Under the pieces are notes generated by a model, which was not told the DNA's origin, made no database searches, and saw only the letters and a program-made list of their open reading frames with translations. Made by a program: the position numbers and the translations under genes. Positions 36,154 to 45,105 of a stretch of 64,000 nt of DNA are shown here, one piece after another. The stretch is from an uncultured Niabella sp. (GTDB lineage Bacteria; Bacteroidota; Bacteroidia; Chitinophagales; Chitinophagaceae): contig CAKSQK010000004.1 in the NCBI GenBank assembly GCA_934486785.1, positions 155,247-219,246 of the forward strand, in the 5' to 3' direction. Each line of letters starts with the position of its first letter. Position 1 is the first letter of the stretch.

Positions 36154-37326
36154 TTAAAACTGAATTTGCGTATCGCGGGTTTGAATGATCAATTCTTTTT
36201 TATGGCTTTCTTCCACGCGGCCGATCACCTGCGCTTCCACACCCAGTTCTTTGGCAATGCCAATGATGCTGCCGGCTGCCTTTTCATTGGTATAAATTTC
36301 CATGCGGGTACCCATGTTGAAAACCTGGTACATTTCCCGTGCATCGGCGCCGCTGGCTTTTTGAATGATGTTGAAAATAACAGGCGGCTCAAATAAATGG
36401 TCTTTTACTACGCGCACATTTTCAGGCACGTATTTCAGGCATTTTGTCTGCCCGCCACCACTGCAGTGGATAAGGCCGCTGATATCGCTGAAATGCTCCT
36501 GCAGCAAAATTTTTAGTACAGGCGCAAAAGTGCGGGTAGGGCTTAATAATAATTTCCCGATGTTGGTTTCAAAACCATCCACCGTAATGGCATCCGTCAT
36601 TTTGTGCGGGCCAATGTACACCACCTCTTCAGGCAATGATGGTTCAAACGTTTCGGGGAAAGCTTTGCCATAGTGCTTTTGTAACACATCGTGCCGGGCG
36701 CTGGTGAGGCCGTTGCTGGCGATGCCGCTGTTATATTCTGTTTCGTAAACGGCTTTGCCAAATGAGGCCAGCCCCACGATCACGTTGCCAGGCCTTATAT
36801 TTTCATTGGTAACAAGTTTTTGTTTTGGCCACCGCGCTGTCATCGTTCCGTTCACAGCAATGGTGCGCACCACATCGCCTACGTCAGCCGTTTCGCCGCC
36901 CATGTAGGTAATGTTTACGCCATGGTTTTTCATTTCATCAAAAAACTGCTGGCTGCCGTTGATCACTTCGCTCAACACTTCGGCGGGGATTAGTGTTTTA
37001 TTCCTGTCAATAGTGGAAGAAAAGATCAACTGATCGTAAATGCCCACGCAAAGCAGGTCATCCAGGTTCATCACGATCGCGTCCTGCGCAATGCCTTTCC
37101 ATACAGAAATATCGCCGGTTTCTTTCCAGTACAGGTAAGCCAGTATGCTTTTGGTACCGGCGCCGTCGGCGTGCATCACGTTCACCCAGTCATCATCACC
37201 CACCAGCACATCGGGGTAAATTTTGCAAAAAGCTTTTTCATACAGTCCTTTATCCAGCAGCCGGGTGGCCTCGTGCACCTCTTCTTTTTGCGCGGAAACG
37301 CCCCTTTTTGAATACAATGAATCCAT
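36154..37326 (-). CDS. purM: Phosphoribosylformylglycinamidine cyclo-ligase (AIR synthase)
   Basis: 390-residue ATP-dependent enzyme of purine synthesis (FGAM to AIR). AIRS family motifs: HADGAGTKS (about 52-60; DGxGTK binding loop), DLLCVG near residue 91, TYMGGETADVGDVV (about 140), LVGLASFGKAVYETEYNSGI-like loop and the C-terminal IHCSGGGQTKCLKY, where the Gly-rich loop contacts nucleotide. It is longer than E. coli PurM (345), and the N-terminus lacks the usual YxxAGVD start, which is the form commonly seen in Bacteroidota. It lies 57 bases downstream of the SulP start on the same strand, so it is upstream of that gene in the transcript direction. Confidence 0.88.
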   Translation of the reverse strand: MDSLYSKRGVSAQKEEVHEATRLLDKGLYEKAFCKIYPDVLVGDDDWVNVMHADGAGTKSILAYLYWKETGDISVWKGIAQDAIVMNLDDLLCVGIYDQLIFSSTIDRNKTLIPAEVLSEVINGSQQFFDEMKNHGVNITYMGGETADVGDVVRTIAVNGTMTARWPKQKLVTNENIRPGNVIVGLASFGKAVYETEYNSGIASNGLTSARHDVLQKHYGKAFPETFEPSLPEEVVYIGPHKMTDAITVDGFETNIGKLLLSPTRTFAPVLKILLQEHFSDISGLIHCSGGGQTKCLKYVPENVRVVKDHLFEPPVIFNIIQKASGADAREMYQVFNMGTRMEIYTNEKAAGSIIGIAKELGVEAQVIGRVEESHKKELIIQTRDTQIQF

Positions 37327-37433
37327 TTGATGAATGATTGAAATGAGCCGCTAAGATAGGTAAATAATAAAAAGTGTATGGCCGGGTGCGGGGCAATACA
37401 CGTCATGAAGTTTCACTATGGGCAGCTGTACTT

Positions 37434-37586
37434 TTAATCAGGCTTTATTTTTACAATTTTGTTGTCACGCATAATAACCAATTCGCTGTTTTTAGCCTTT
37501 TTAAATTCTAATAGCTTTTCGTACACTTTTTCCAATCCTTTAAGAATTTTATCTTTTTCTTCTAAGTGTTTTTCAGTTGTTGTCAT
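37434..37586 (-). CDS. Small partner protein of the zeta-toxin-like gene (50 aa)
   Basis: Short open frame on the minus strand starting at the ATG at 37586. Its 50 residues begin MTTTEKHLEEKDKIL, continue with a Lys/Glu-rich helix and end SELVIMRDNKIVKIKPD. The end of the broken zeta-toxin frame overlaps its start (37573-37586), the normal coupled arrangement. From memory, small proteins ending in V-x-M-R-x-x-K-I-V-x-I-K-P sit directly behind zeta-like kinases in other Bacteroidota. It could be an antitoxin-like partner that outlived the toxin. No function is proven. Confidence 0.6.
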   Translation of the reverse strand: MTTTEKHLEEKDKILKGLEKVYEKLLEFKKAKNSELVIMRDNKIVKIKPD

Positions 37587-37772
37587 AGTAATTTTTTAAA
37601 AGATTAAACTTATCAGTTTTTACAATATTGAGCGAAGAATGCATTTGCTTATCTGCTATAAGAACGTGTTTAGCTTCTGAATTGTCAAAATCTCAGGCAA
37701 AATCGTAAACGAAGCTGTAGTCTTACCTGCTCCATTGCAACCTGCGATAATATAAAGTTTTTTATCAGCCAT
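37573..37772 (-). pseudogene. Broken zeta-toxin family kinase gene (internal deletion and frameshift)
   Basis: The N-terminus, from the ATG at 37772, reads MADKKLYIIAGCNGAGKTTA and SFTILPEIL: the start and P-loop of a zeta-toxin family ATP-binding protein of about 195 residues. After LPEIL the frame runs into a stop at 37656-37658. In another frame the DNA then reads VLIADKQMHSS, NIVKTDKFNLLKNYYDNN and a stop at 37573-37575, which looks like the C-terminus of the same family. About 135 codons are missing and the two ends are out of frame. The Walker A motif is intact, but no folded kinase can be made. Confidence 0.7.
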
Positions 37773-37777
37773 ATTTG

Positions 37778-37785
37778 CAAATTTA
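37778..37785 (-). promoter_or_regulatory. -7 promoter box of the broken zeta-toxin gene
   Basis: The minus strand reads TAAATTTG (TAnnTTTG), only five bases before the ATG at 37772. If used, the transcript would be leaderless; it would still drive the small partner gene. Confidence 0.4.
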
Positions 37786-37861
37786 CAAACTATTTTAGCG
37801 TGTTCTTCCTTTGGCTTTTTGAGTAAATACCGCATCAGCATTTGGCTTACCTGCCAAACTA

Positions 37862-40009
37862 ATGTTTAACTTGCGGGCTATGTTTTTGATCAAACGAAGG
37901 CTGGAAGATTTAAAAACCTGGTGGATTGATATTTTCTGGGAGCATCCCAACCGCCTGTGGGCTTTAAAAGTAACCGGAACCATAGCCCTGATGCTGGTTC
38001 CCTGTGTGATGGCGGGTGAATATTTTATTGGCGCCACGCTTAGCATGGGCGTGGTAGGTATTGCCCTTTCCGAAACAGATGTGCATCCTAAAAGCCGCGC
38101 CCTTTCCTTATCTGCTACATTAATTGGCGTGCTGATCTCCAGCGCCATTACCGAACTTTTAAAATTTGAACCCGTGTGGCTGGGCCTGTGGCTCACGGGC
38201 ATGTCGTTTGTGCTCACCATAATTGGCGGCATCAGCAGCCGTGTACAGGGCGTAACCTTTGGTATTATACTGGTAACAATTTATACTACCTTAGGCATGT
38301 ACCTGGGCAAGCCATGGTATTACCAGCCGCTGCTACTGCCATTAGGCGGATTGTTTTACGGCATTGTTTCAGTAGCTATTTTGTACAGCCGGCCCTTTCG
38401 CCTGCTGGAAGAACAACTGGCCACCACTTTTGCCAAACTGGGCGGGTATTTTAAAGTGAAGGCAAAATTGTTTCCCAGCAAAACCGAAAGCCAGGAAAGC
38501 CTGCGCAACCAGCTTGCCCTGCAAAATATTGCCGTGGTAGACCAGATTGAACTTTATAAAAATGATTTAAATCGTTTTAAAGAAACTTCCGGCGCAGCCT
38601 TTTCAGCAAAAATTGATTCGTTTTACCGGCTGTGGATGGTGCTGCAGGAAATACACGAAAGGGCGGCATCCAGCCACGAGCAGTATGACCTGCTGAGTGA
38701 AAAAACCGCCGACAGTGAACTGATGATGGGCTTTGGCCAGATTCTTTCCACCATGGGCGATACACTGCTGACTTATTCCCATTCACTGTTAGACAAGACA
38801 CCCTACACGCACCCAGTGTCGTTAAAATGGGCCATTGCCGCCCAGCAAAAAATGGTGGCCACGCAGCAGGATAACCCGCTGTACACATCGCTCACGCTGC
38901 TAATGAAAAACCTGACCGAACTAGAGCGAATTCTGCAAAACATACCGCTGATCAGGTCAGGTGAAATTTCTTACGAAATCAATTACAAAGGGCGGCCGGT
39001 AAGGGAATCGCTAAAAAATATTCTAAACCCCGCACACCCTCGGTTCAGGTTTGCCACGCGCATGGCCTTTTGTTTTTTGGCAGGCTACCTGGCGCTTCAT
39101 TTTTTAAAAATAGAAAATGGGTACTGGATCATTCTCACCTCTTTTTTGGTATGCCAGCAAACCTACAGCGCCACCCGCCAGCGGTTGCTGCACCGTGTTA
39201 TGGGTACTTTTGCCGGAGTGATCTTAGCCGTGTTGCTGGCGCAGATACTTACTACCAAATCCGGCGAAGTGATCTTACTGCTGGGATCCATTTACGCTTT
39301 TTTTGTGTGGGTAAAAACAAGGTACACGCGCGCCGTGATCTTCATTACCATTTTTGTATTAGCCTCATTTAATATACAGTCTCTACAGGGCGTGCCTGCT
39401 ATGGGGCCGCGGCTAATTGATACCATCCTGGGCGCGCTGATCGTATTTGCAGCAGTGCGATTTTTGTGGCCCGACTGGCAATACAAACAATTGCCGGTGC
39501 TGCTGCTGACCGCCATTGAAAAGAATAAAAATTATTTTGATAGTGTTTACAATCTTGACGTGGACAAAGAAACCTATAACCACATCAGGCGGCGGGCGCA
39601 TTATGCTGACAGTGCGCTTACAAGGGCCTGGCGCGGCATGCAATTAGAACCTAAAAGTAAAAGAGGTTTTCAGCAAACGGCATTCAACCTTACTTATCTC
39701 AACCACTCGCTCATTTCCTATATTTCGGCCTTTGGCATTCATGATTTTAAAACGCGGCTGACGCCTGAACTGAAAAACGTGTACCGCCTCATCAGCGGGC
39801 TGCTGCAGCAAACTTTGAATGTGCTGGCCGGAACCGCAAGGCCGGGTGAAGCGCGCATTGACCACGGCGAGCTGGAGCTGGAAATTGAAAAACTGAAAAA
39901 AGAAGAAAGCTTGCCGGAAATGGTGTTGTTTTTAAACGTGGCAAGGGTGGCCAAAGAACTGCTGAATGAAGCGATTGATCTTTCAGAAAATATCAGCAAC
40001 CGTCGTTGA
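37862..40009 (+). CDS. FUSC family (YccS/YhfK-like) inner-membrane protein
   Basis: 715 residues. Two membrane blocks (about 35-175 and 395-535), each of about six helices, separated by a soluble helical region, plus a soluble C-terminal domain of about 180 residues. This is the FUSC/YccS plan, also seen in aromatic acid exporters (AaeB) and the fusaric acid resistance protein. Repeated segments: LKVTGTIALMLVPCVMAGEY early and RFATRMAFCFLAGYLAL in the second block. Probably an efflux component; substrate unknown. Met at 37880 is an alternative start. Divergent from the broken zeta-toxin gene. Confidence 0.87.
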   Translation: MFNLRAMFLIKRRLEDLKTWWIDIFWEHPNRLWALKVTGTIALMLVPCVMAGEYFIGATLSMGVVGIALSETDVHPKSRALSLSATLIGVLISSAITELLKFEPVWLGLWLTGMSFVLTIIGGISSRVQGVTFGIILVTIYTTLGMYLGKPWYYQPLLLPLGGLFYGIVSVAILYSRPFRLLEEQLATTFAKLGGYFKVKAKLFPSKTESQESLRNQLALQNIAVVDQIELYKNDLNRFKETSGAAFSAKIDSFYRLWMVLQEIHERAASSHEQYDLLSEKTADSELMMGFGQILSTMGDTLLTYSHSLLDKTPYTHPVSLKWAIAAQQKMVATQQDNPLYTSLTLLMKNLTELERILQNIPLIRSGEISYEINYKGRPVRESLKNILNPAHPRFRFATRMAFCFLAGYLALHFLKIENGYWIILTSFLVCQQTYSATRQRLLHRVMGTFAGVILAVLLAQILTTKSGEVILLLGSIYAFFVWVKTRYTRAVIFITIFVLASFNIQSLQGVPAMGPRLIDTILGALIVFAAVRFLWPDWQYKQLPVLLLTAIEKNKNYFDSVYNLDVDKETYNHIRRRAHYADSALTRAWRGMQLEPKSKRGFQQTAFNLTYLNHSLISYISAFGIHDFKTRLTPELKNVYRLISGLLQQTLNVLAGTARPGEARIDHGELELEIEKLKKEESLPEMVLFLNVARVAKELLNEAIDLSENISNRR

Positions 40010-40086
40010 GATACAATTTGACAGTTTGATCATTCGGCAATTTGTCCGAAACAACAAAGCCCCTTTGCTTTTGCAGAGAGGCTTTG

Positions 40087-40170
40087 TGCCCGGGACTGGA
40101 TTCGAACCAGCACGTCCTTTCGAACGCTGCCACCTGAAGACAGTGCGTCTACCAATTTCGCCACCCGGGC
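40087..40170 (-). tRNA. tRNA-Leu (anticodon CAG)
   Basis: 84 bases with the long variable arm of a class II tRNA. Acceptor stem GCCCGGG / CCCGGGC; anticodon arm CTGTC-TTCAGGT-GGCAG gives anticodon CAG (codon CUG); D-arm AAATTGGTAGACGC and T-loop GGTTCGAATCC fit leucine tRNA. CCA not encoded. Confidence 0.95.
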
Positions 40171-40329
40171 GGGGCTGCAAATATAAATGATTTAAAATAG
40201 TAGCAAAAGATAATTTTTTATCTTTAAACGCTATAATTTACAGGCGCGAAATAGCTGTGATATTGTGGCATACAAACAGGGTATTATTACCAGCCTGCGG
40301 CTGAAATAAAAACATAAAAAAATAAACAC

Positions 40330-40548
40330 ATGAAAAAAGTGATCATAAAAGTAGATCATAACGGGCGGGAATACGTAAGTATTGAAAAAGAGATGAGCGA
40401 TGAATCTGCCGATAAACTGAAAGAATCTGTAGAAAGCATTGCACGCGGCAAGGGCGATTTTTTTAAGATCTCGGTAGATGAAAATTCTGTTACGTTCTTT
40501 CCCAAAGAAGTGTTGCGCAACAGCGTCATTACATTTATAGCGAAATAG
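40330..40548 (+). CDS. Small hypothetical protein
   Basis: 72 residues: two beta-strands (KVIIKVDHNGREYVSIEKE), a helix (SADKLKESVESIARGK) and two strands (FFKISVDENSVTFFPKEVL). It looks like a compact alpha/beta domain and carries no signal or membrane helix. Family not recognised. It starts at a clear ATG after an A-rich spacer and lies 45 bases before the VOC gene, so the two may be co-transcribed. Confidence 0.55.
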   Translation: MKKVIIKVDHNGREYVSIEKEMSDESADKLKESVESIARGKGDFFKISVDENSVTFFPKEVLRNSVITFIAK

Positions 40549-40593
40549 TAATCTTCTCCAAAAAGCTAAACTGCATTAAAAACTGCCCGTATC

Positions 40594-41115
40594 ATGCACA
40601 TGAATCCGCCACAAATAACAAAAAGTAATTTAATAGAGATGAACAATGTTGGCATTGTTGTAGCATCTCTGGATAAAGCCATTGCTTTCTTTTCTGAAAT
40701 AGGGCTAACACTTGAAGGGCGCGGAATGGTAGAAGGCACGTGGGCAGGCCGTGTAACCGGGCTTGGAGACCAGACTGTGGAAGTGGCTATGATGGTGACA
40801 CCAGATGGCCACAGCCGGTTGGAACTATCACAGTTTATTAAGCCGGACACCATATCCGATCACAGGCAAGCACCGGTAAATTCCCTGGGATATCTGCGGG
40901 TTATGTTCCGGGTGAACAACCTGGATGAACTTTTAGGCAGATTGATACAAAAAGGTGCCACACTTGAAGGAGAAGTTGTCAACTATGAGAATGTTTACCG
41001 GCTTTGCTACATTCGTGGAGTGGAAGGGCTTTTGATTGGGCTGGCAGAACAACTCGGGGACAAGACTTCGAAAGAAATTTTAAATGAGGAGCAACCAGGT
41101 ATTGATAATGCGTAA
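40594..41115 (+). CDS. VOC (glyoxalase/bleomycin resistance) superfamily protein
   Basis: 173 residues built as two beta-alpha-beta-beta-beta modules of the vicinal oxygen chelate fold: EMNNVGIVVASLDKAIAFFS (about 11-30), QTVEVAMMVTPDGHSRLELS (about 67-86), GYLRVMFRVNNLDELLGRLI (about 103-122) and YIRGVEGLLIGLAEQ near the C-terminus. The usual metal-binding His at the first strand is replaced (NVGIVV), while a Glu near the end is kept, so activity and metal binding are uncertain. Its substrate cannot be told. Confidence 0.8.
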   Translation: MHMNPPQITKSNLIEMNNVGIVVASLDKAIAFFSEIGLTLEGRGMVEGTWAGRVTGLGDQTVEVAMMVTPDGHSRLELSQFIKPDTISDHRQAPVNSLGYLRVMFRVNNLDELLGRLIQKGATLEGEVVNYENVYRLCYIRGVEGLLIGLAEQLGDKTSKEILNEEQPGIDNA

Positions 41116-41168
41116 ACGAGCGCCTGCAGGAATTTGACAATACAAAATGACTAATCAATAGTTTTTTA

Positions 41169-42137
41169 ATGAAAACAATCCTGGCCATTTTAATCGTTAC
41201 ACTTACGGCAAACTTTACGTTTGCACAAACTGAAAAAGCAGCTTATAAAATGGCTGCTGACAGCTTTGAGGCCAACTATAATGCCGGCCGGTATGAAGCA
41301 ATTTTTGCAAACTTCTCACCGGAAATGCAGGCCGCATTACCGCTTGCCCAGACAAAGGATTTTTTAAACGGGTTGAAAAAGCAGGCAGGGAATATAACTA
41401 CACGTGAATTTATAAAATATGTGCAAACATATGCTTCTTACAAAACAACCTTTGAGAAAAACCTGTATGCGGTAAATATTTCTGTTGACGGTCAGTCTAA
41501 GATCAACGGCTTTTTTATTGAGCCTTACAAGCCAGACAATCTTCCAAAGCTTGAAAGAAATACATCAAAGCTGATACTACCTTTTAAAAAAGAATGGACC
41601 GTAGTTTGGGGTGGCGATACTAAAGAACTCAACTACCACGTAGAGCATGCAGCTCAAAAAAACGCCTTCGACTTTGTGATTACAAACGAAAAAGGAAAAT
41701 CATTTAAAACAAACGGAAAAACGAATGACGATTATTATGCTTTTGGTAAAGAACTGATCGCTCCCTGCGATGGCGAGGTTGTGCTGGTGGTTGACGGCAT
41801 CAAAGACAATATACCAGGCACAGCAAACCCCATGTATGTTCCGGGTAATACCGTGATTTTAAAAACCGCACATAATGAGTATTTGTTTTTTGCCCATTTT
41901 AAACAACATTCAATTGTGGTAAAGCCGGGACAAAAAGTGAAAACCGGGCAACTACTGGGGCTTTGCGGCAATTCAGGAAATTCTTCTGAACCGCATTTAC
42001 ATTTTCACATTCAAAACGTGGAGGATATGAATATGGCAACTGGTGTAAAATGCTACTTTGATAAAATACTTGTAAACGGGCAATTAAAAACCAACTACTC
42101 TCCCATTCAAAAAGACAAAATAAAAAATGTGCAATAA
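41169..42137 (+). CDS. Secreted M23 family metallopeptidase with DUF3887-like N-terminal domain
   Basis: 322 residues with a signal peptide (about 1-19, ending TFAQ). The N-terminal domain (about 22-115: AADSFEANYNAGRYEAIFANFS) resembles DUF3887. The M23 (LytM) domain is at about 185-300: HAAQKNAFDFVI with the first zinc His/Asp, then DGEVVLVVDG, GNTVILKT, YLFFAHFKQHSIVVKPGQKV, GLCGNSGNSSEPHLHFHI with the zinc/catalytic HxH. All zinc ligands look intact, so it should cut peptidoglycan cross-bridges or other short peptides in the envelope. Confidence 0.9.
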   Translation: MKTILAILIVTLTANFTFAQTEKAAYKMAADSFEANYNAGRYEAIFANFSPEMQAALPLAQTKDFLNGLKKQAGNITTREFIKYVQTYASYKTTFEKNLYAVNISVDGQSKINGFFIEPYKPDNLPKLERNTSKLILPFKKEWTVVWGGDTKELNYHVEHAAQKNAFDFVITNEKGKSFKTNGKTNDDYYAFGKELIAPCDGEVVLVVDGIKDNIPGTANPMYVPGNTVILKTAHNEYLFFAHFKQHSIVVKPGQKVKTGQLLGLCGNSGNSSEPHLHFHIQNVEDMNMATGVKCYFDKILVNGQLKTNYSPIQKDKIKNVQ

Positions 42138-42203
42138 CAAACTAGTTACAAAACTTTACTAACCTTCATCCATTGGTTTATAAAGAAAGATTTTCATCTC
42201 ATG

Positions 42204-42698
42204 TTACAGCATCTGCCTTTTCTTTGTCCGTAAAAAAATCATCACTACTGCCGTTGTTACAATACCCATTATCAAAGAGCCAATCGCGCCTTTCTTTGCG
42301 TAAACCGGGTAATTAAAATTAGCTTCCGCTTCGGCTGTTGTATCATAATAGCCAAGTTCTACGGAACGTTTGATAACGTTTGGGAAATATTCAGGTGAGA
42401 TCACATAAGATGTTACCCATTGTGTAAGCGGGCTTAGCAAAGCGATAATGAGTGACAGGATTATGCCCGAAATAAGCCCCTGTGTATAACTCATTTTCCC
42501 GCCGTAATCATTTCTCTTTTTGTCTTTTAAGGCCAGAACCATTACAATAATCGCAGGGATGGCAAACAGGTTGGTGAGATAAATATGATAATCAATGTAC
42601 CTGCCATGCAGGCCGGATAGTTTTTCCAACAGCATCCATAACAGTACAACCACACAAAAAATAATTGTCCATTTAATTTCAATTGTAATGTTTTTCAT
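42204..42698 (-). CDS. DUF4199 domain membrane protein
   Basis: 164 residues with four predicted membrane helices (about 8-27, 37-56, 70-90, 135-155). The pattern of a short cytoplasmic start, GLISGIILSLIIALLSPLTQ in helix 3, a loop with Tyr/Asn-rich sequence (SPEYFPNVI) and a final helix ending in LRTKKRQ is that of the Bacteroidota DUF4199 family. Function unknown. It is convergent with the M23 gene. Confidence 0.8.
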   Translation of the reverse strand: MKNITIEIKWTIIFCVVVLLWMLLEKLSGLHGRYIDYHIYLTNLFAIPAIIVMVLALKDKKRNDYGGKMSYTQGLISGIILSLIIALLSPLTQWVTSYVISPEYFPNVIKRSVELGYYDTTAEAEANFNYPVYAKKGAIGSLIMGIVTTAVVMIFLRTKKRQML

Positions 42699-42734
42699 AT
42701 TATAAATGTAACAAAACTGTTAGTATCAACAACA

Positions 42735-42766
42735 AAAAAGAGAAACCATTGCTGATCTCTCTTTTT
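42735..42766 (-). terminator. Terminator after tRNA-Pro
   Basis: AAAAAGAGA / TCTCTTTTT stem around a loop of about 14 bases, with T-runs on both sides, directly downstream of the tRNA on the minus strand. Confidence 0.5.
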
Positions 42767-42767
42767 G

Positions 42768-42841
42768 TCGGGAAGACAGGATTCGAACCTGCGACCCCCT
42801 GGTCCCAAACCAGGTGCGCTACCGGCCTGCGCTACTTCCCG
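42768..42841 (-). tRNA. tRNA-Pro (anticodon TGG)
   Basis: 74 bases. Acceptor stem CGGGAAG / CTTCCCG; anticodon arm CCTGG-TTTGGGA-CCAGG gives TGG (Pro); T-loop GGTTCGAATCC. CCA not encoded. Confidence 0.95.
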
Positions 42842-42912
42842 GCGCCTTGTACCAAAGCGGGTGCAAATGTAAGGGATTTAACGAAAATAATCAAAGAGAA
42901 AGAAATTGTTTT

Positions 42913-43959
42913 TTAATCTCCTGCATAGGGTTCCAGCACATCTTTTTTGGCAATCAGCTTTTGCAGCAGCCGGGTTTGGTTGCCGGCACGTACCAAATTA
43001 TGGTTTTCATAAGCAGCCCCGTAATAAAGGTCATTGTTCAAATGATCAGTAAGAAAACGCAATGCCTGCATATAAATCATAAACATACCCGAATAAAAAA
43101 AATACCCTTTTTCGGTTTCGGTAAGCTCAAGCTGCATTTCCTCACGATAGCCTTTTACAATTGCTTTATAAAAATCATCGCGAATCTCAATTTTACTGTA
43201 ATCTTTTTCTTCTTCGCTCACGGGGCTTAAATACGTGCGCATCATATCGCCCACATCGCTTATAAAATACCCCGCCATCACCGTATCCAGGTCTATCACG
43301 CAAATGCCTTTGTTATCATCATCAAAAAGCACGTTGCTGATCTTGGTATCATGATGCGTTACGCGCAGTCTGAACTCGGGATTGGATTTAATGGCTTCAT
43401 ATTCTTCGGCAATATGAGCATACTGGTTCAGGTTTTCAATCAGGTCACTGCTTTGCCTGATGCGCTGTGGATTACCTTTTTGCAGCGCCTCGCGGTATTG
43501 ACTGAACCTTAAAGACAAATCATGAAATGCAGGAAGTGTTACTTTGATTTTACTTATGTCAATACCGGAAAGCAACCGGGTAAACCTGCCAAACTGCCGG
43601 GCAGCTTCATAAGCCTGATCGCGCGTGGCCACCACATCAAATGAGCGGCTGTTTTTTACAAACGGATAGATCCTGTAATACGCATCACCCACATTTACCA
43701 TGCCCTTACCGCTGCGCGTTTTTTTTGGCGCGGTAAATAAGTAACCGGAGCTGGTTTGTTTCAGATAGCCGTCTATCAGCTCCAGGTTGTCAGCAATATG
43801 TTGGGGCTTTTTGAATACAGATGTATTCACCTTTTGCAGGATATATTTCTCATCATCTTTTTCAATCACCCAGGTTTTGTTGATGAGGCCGCTGCCATAT
43901 TTATCTACACGATAGCCGTTACCGCTAAACCCATATTCCTTCAAAACTTCATTGATCAT
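42913..43959 (-). CDS. APH-fold phosphotransferase (sugar kinase-like)
   Basis: 348 residues of the aminoglycoside-phosphotransferase/choline-kinase fold. ATP-binding beta hairpin with Lys in KYILQKVN (near residue 40), the catalytic loop RVTHHDTKISNVLFDDD (about 201: H-x-D-x4-N) and the metal-binding CVIDLDTVMAGYFISDVGDM (near 221). Bacteroidota members of this size beside LacI regulators and sugar genes resemble N-acetylhexosamine 1-kinases; I infer a sugar or amino-sugar kinase rather than a drug-resistance enzyme. It lies 65 bases downstream of the LacI gene on the same strand. Confidence 0.85.
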   Translation of the reverse strand: MINEVLKEYGFSGNGYRVDKYGSGLINKTWVIEKDDEKYILQKVNTSVFKKPQHIADNLELIDGYLKQTSSGYLFTAPKKTRSGKGMVNVGDAYYRIYPFVKNSRSFDVVATRDQAYEAARQFGRFTRLLSGIDISKIKVTLPAFHDLSLRFSQYREALQKGNPQRIRQSSDLIENLNQYAHIAEEYEAIKSNPEFRLRVTHHDTKISNVLFDDDNKGICVIDLDTVMAGYFISDVGDMMRTYLSPVSEEEKDYSKIEIRDDFYKAIVKGYREEMQLELTETEKGYFFYSGMFMIYMQALRFLTDHLNNDLYYGAAYENHNLVRAGNQTRLLQKLIAKKDVLEPYAGD

Positions 43960-44024
43960 GGCAAATAAAAATTTCCTCTAAAGTTAAAGTAACAATGAAA
44001 AACTTTTGAGCGCAACCGTTTGTA

Positions 44025-45056
44025 CTATTTTTTAGAGGGGTGATTCAGTGCCAGTGTTGAGGGTATTTCAATGGCTTTATAGAGTTTTTTAGAACCTGAA
44101 AGTTCTTTATGTTTTAAAATATCTATAATAAGTCCCATAGCTGCTTTCCCCTGCTTGTAAGGAAACTGATCAATAGAAACAGCAGGAGGGTAAGCGGCAT
44201 ATTTGTTCATGGAAATGTTAGCAAAACTTGCAAACACAATCTCATCATTGATCTTTATGCCCATATAGCGCGCATATTTTACAGCGTCGAGGTGCACATA
44301 ATCGTTGAAAGTGATAATGGCATCAGGCCGCCTTTTTAAGGCCAGCAGCCTTTCCACGGCAGCGGCGGTGCTTTTTTCCGACAAATCAGTTTGTTCTACC
44401 ATTTGCATATCAACCTTCAACTTTCTTTTGCTAATGCCCTGCACATAGCCATCAAACCTGTCACGGCTGGCCGCAATTTCATTTGGTCCATTGATAAATG
44501 CGATTCTCTTGCGTCCATTTTTAAAAAGCCATTCGATCATTTCCACCATACCAGTGTACAGATTGCAATACACTTTGTTTACTTTATCTCTTGGCGGAAC
44601 GCGGTCAAAATAAACGATGGGAATATTCAGTTTCTCGAGTGTTTCCAGGTGTTCATAGTGATTGGTTTCTTTTGATAAAGATATAAGCAACCCATCTACC
44701 CGTTGGCGTTTGATGGCGTTCACCACCTGTTTTTCTTTCTCCAGGCTGTCGTGGCTTTGCCCAAATAAAATGGTGTAGCCGTATTCAATGGCTGTATCTT
44801 CAATACCATTAATGCTGTGTGAGAAAAAATCTTCTGTGATATGCGGAACCACCACACCGATCACAAAGCTTTTTTGCTGTTTGAAAAATATGGCTTTGGG
44901 ATTGGGCTCGTAACCCAGCTCTTCGGCTATTTTCCTGATGGCTTCCTTGGTTTTCAAACCTATCCGCGGGTGATCGCTCAGCGCCCTTGAAACCGTTGAC
45001 ACTGAAACATTCAGCCTTTTTGCAATTTCTTTTATGGTAGGTATTGACTCGTTCAC
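44025..45056 (-). CDS. LacI family transcriptional regulator
   Basis: 343 residues. N-terminal LacI helix-turn-helix TIKEIAKRLNVSVSTVSRAL (about 6-25) with hinge helix DHPRIGLKTKEAIRKIAEEL, then the periplasmic-binding-protein-like effector domain (about 62-340: FVIGVVVPHITEDFFS, GLLISLSKETNHY, IPIVYFDR, KRIAFINGPNEIAASRDRFDG). The start codon is GTG at 45056. It probably binds a sugar or sugar phosphate and controls nearby sugar genes. It sits between a small membrane gene and the phosphotransferase; the latter is its likely partner. Confidence 0.93.
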   Translation of the reverse strand: MNESIPTIKEIAKRLNVSVSTVSRALSDHPRIGLKTKEAIRKIAEELGYEPNPKAIFFKQQKSFVIGVVVPHITEDFFSHSINGIEDTAIEYGYTILFGQSHDSLEKEKQVVNAIKRQRVDGLLISLSKETNHYEHLETLEKLNIPIVYFDRVPPRDKVNKVYCNLYTGMVEMIEWLFKNGRKRIAFINGPNEIAASRDRFDGYVQGISKRKLKVDMQMVEQTDLSEKSTAAAVERLLALKRRPDAIITFNDYVHLDAVKYARYMGIKINDEIVFASFANISMNKYAAYPPAVSIDQFPYKQGKAAMGLIIDILKHKELSGSKKLYKAIEIPSTLALNHPSKK

Positions 45057-45105
45057 AGAAACAATATAAGAAAATATTCGTAATACAAAATTATCTTGCT
45101 GTTTC

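Noticed and set aside
42913..43959. Aminoglycoside resistance gene
   Set aside because: Has the APH fold, but context with a LacI regulator and length fit a sugar kinase better than a drug phosphotransferase.
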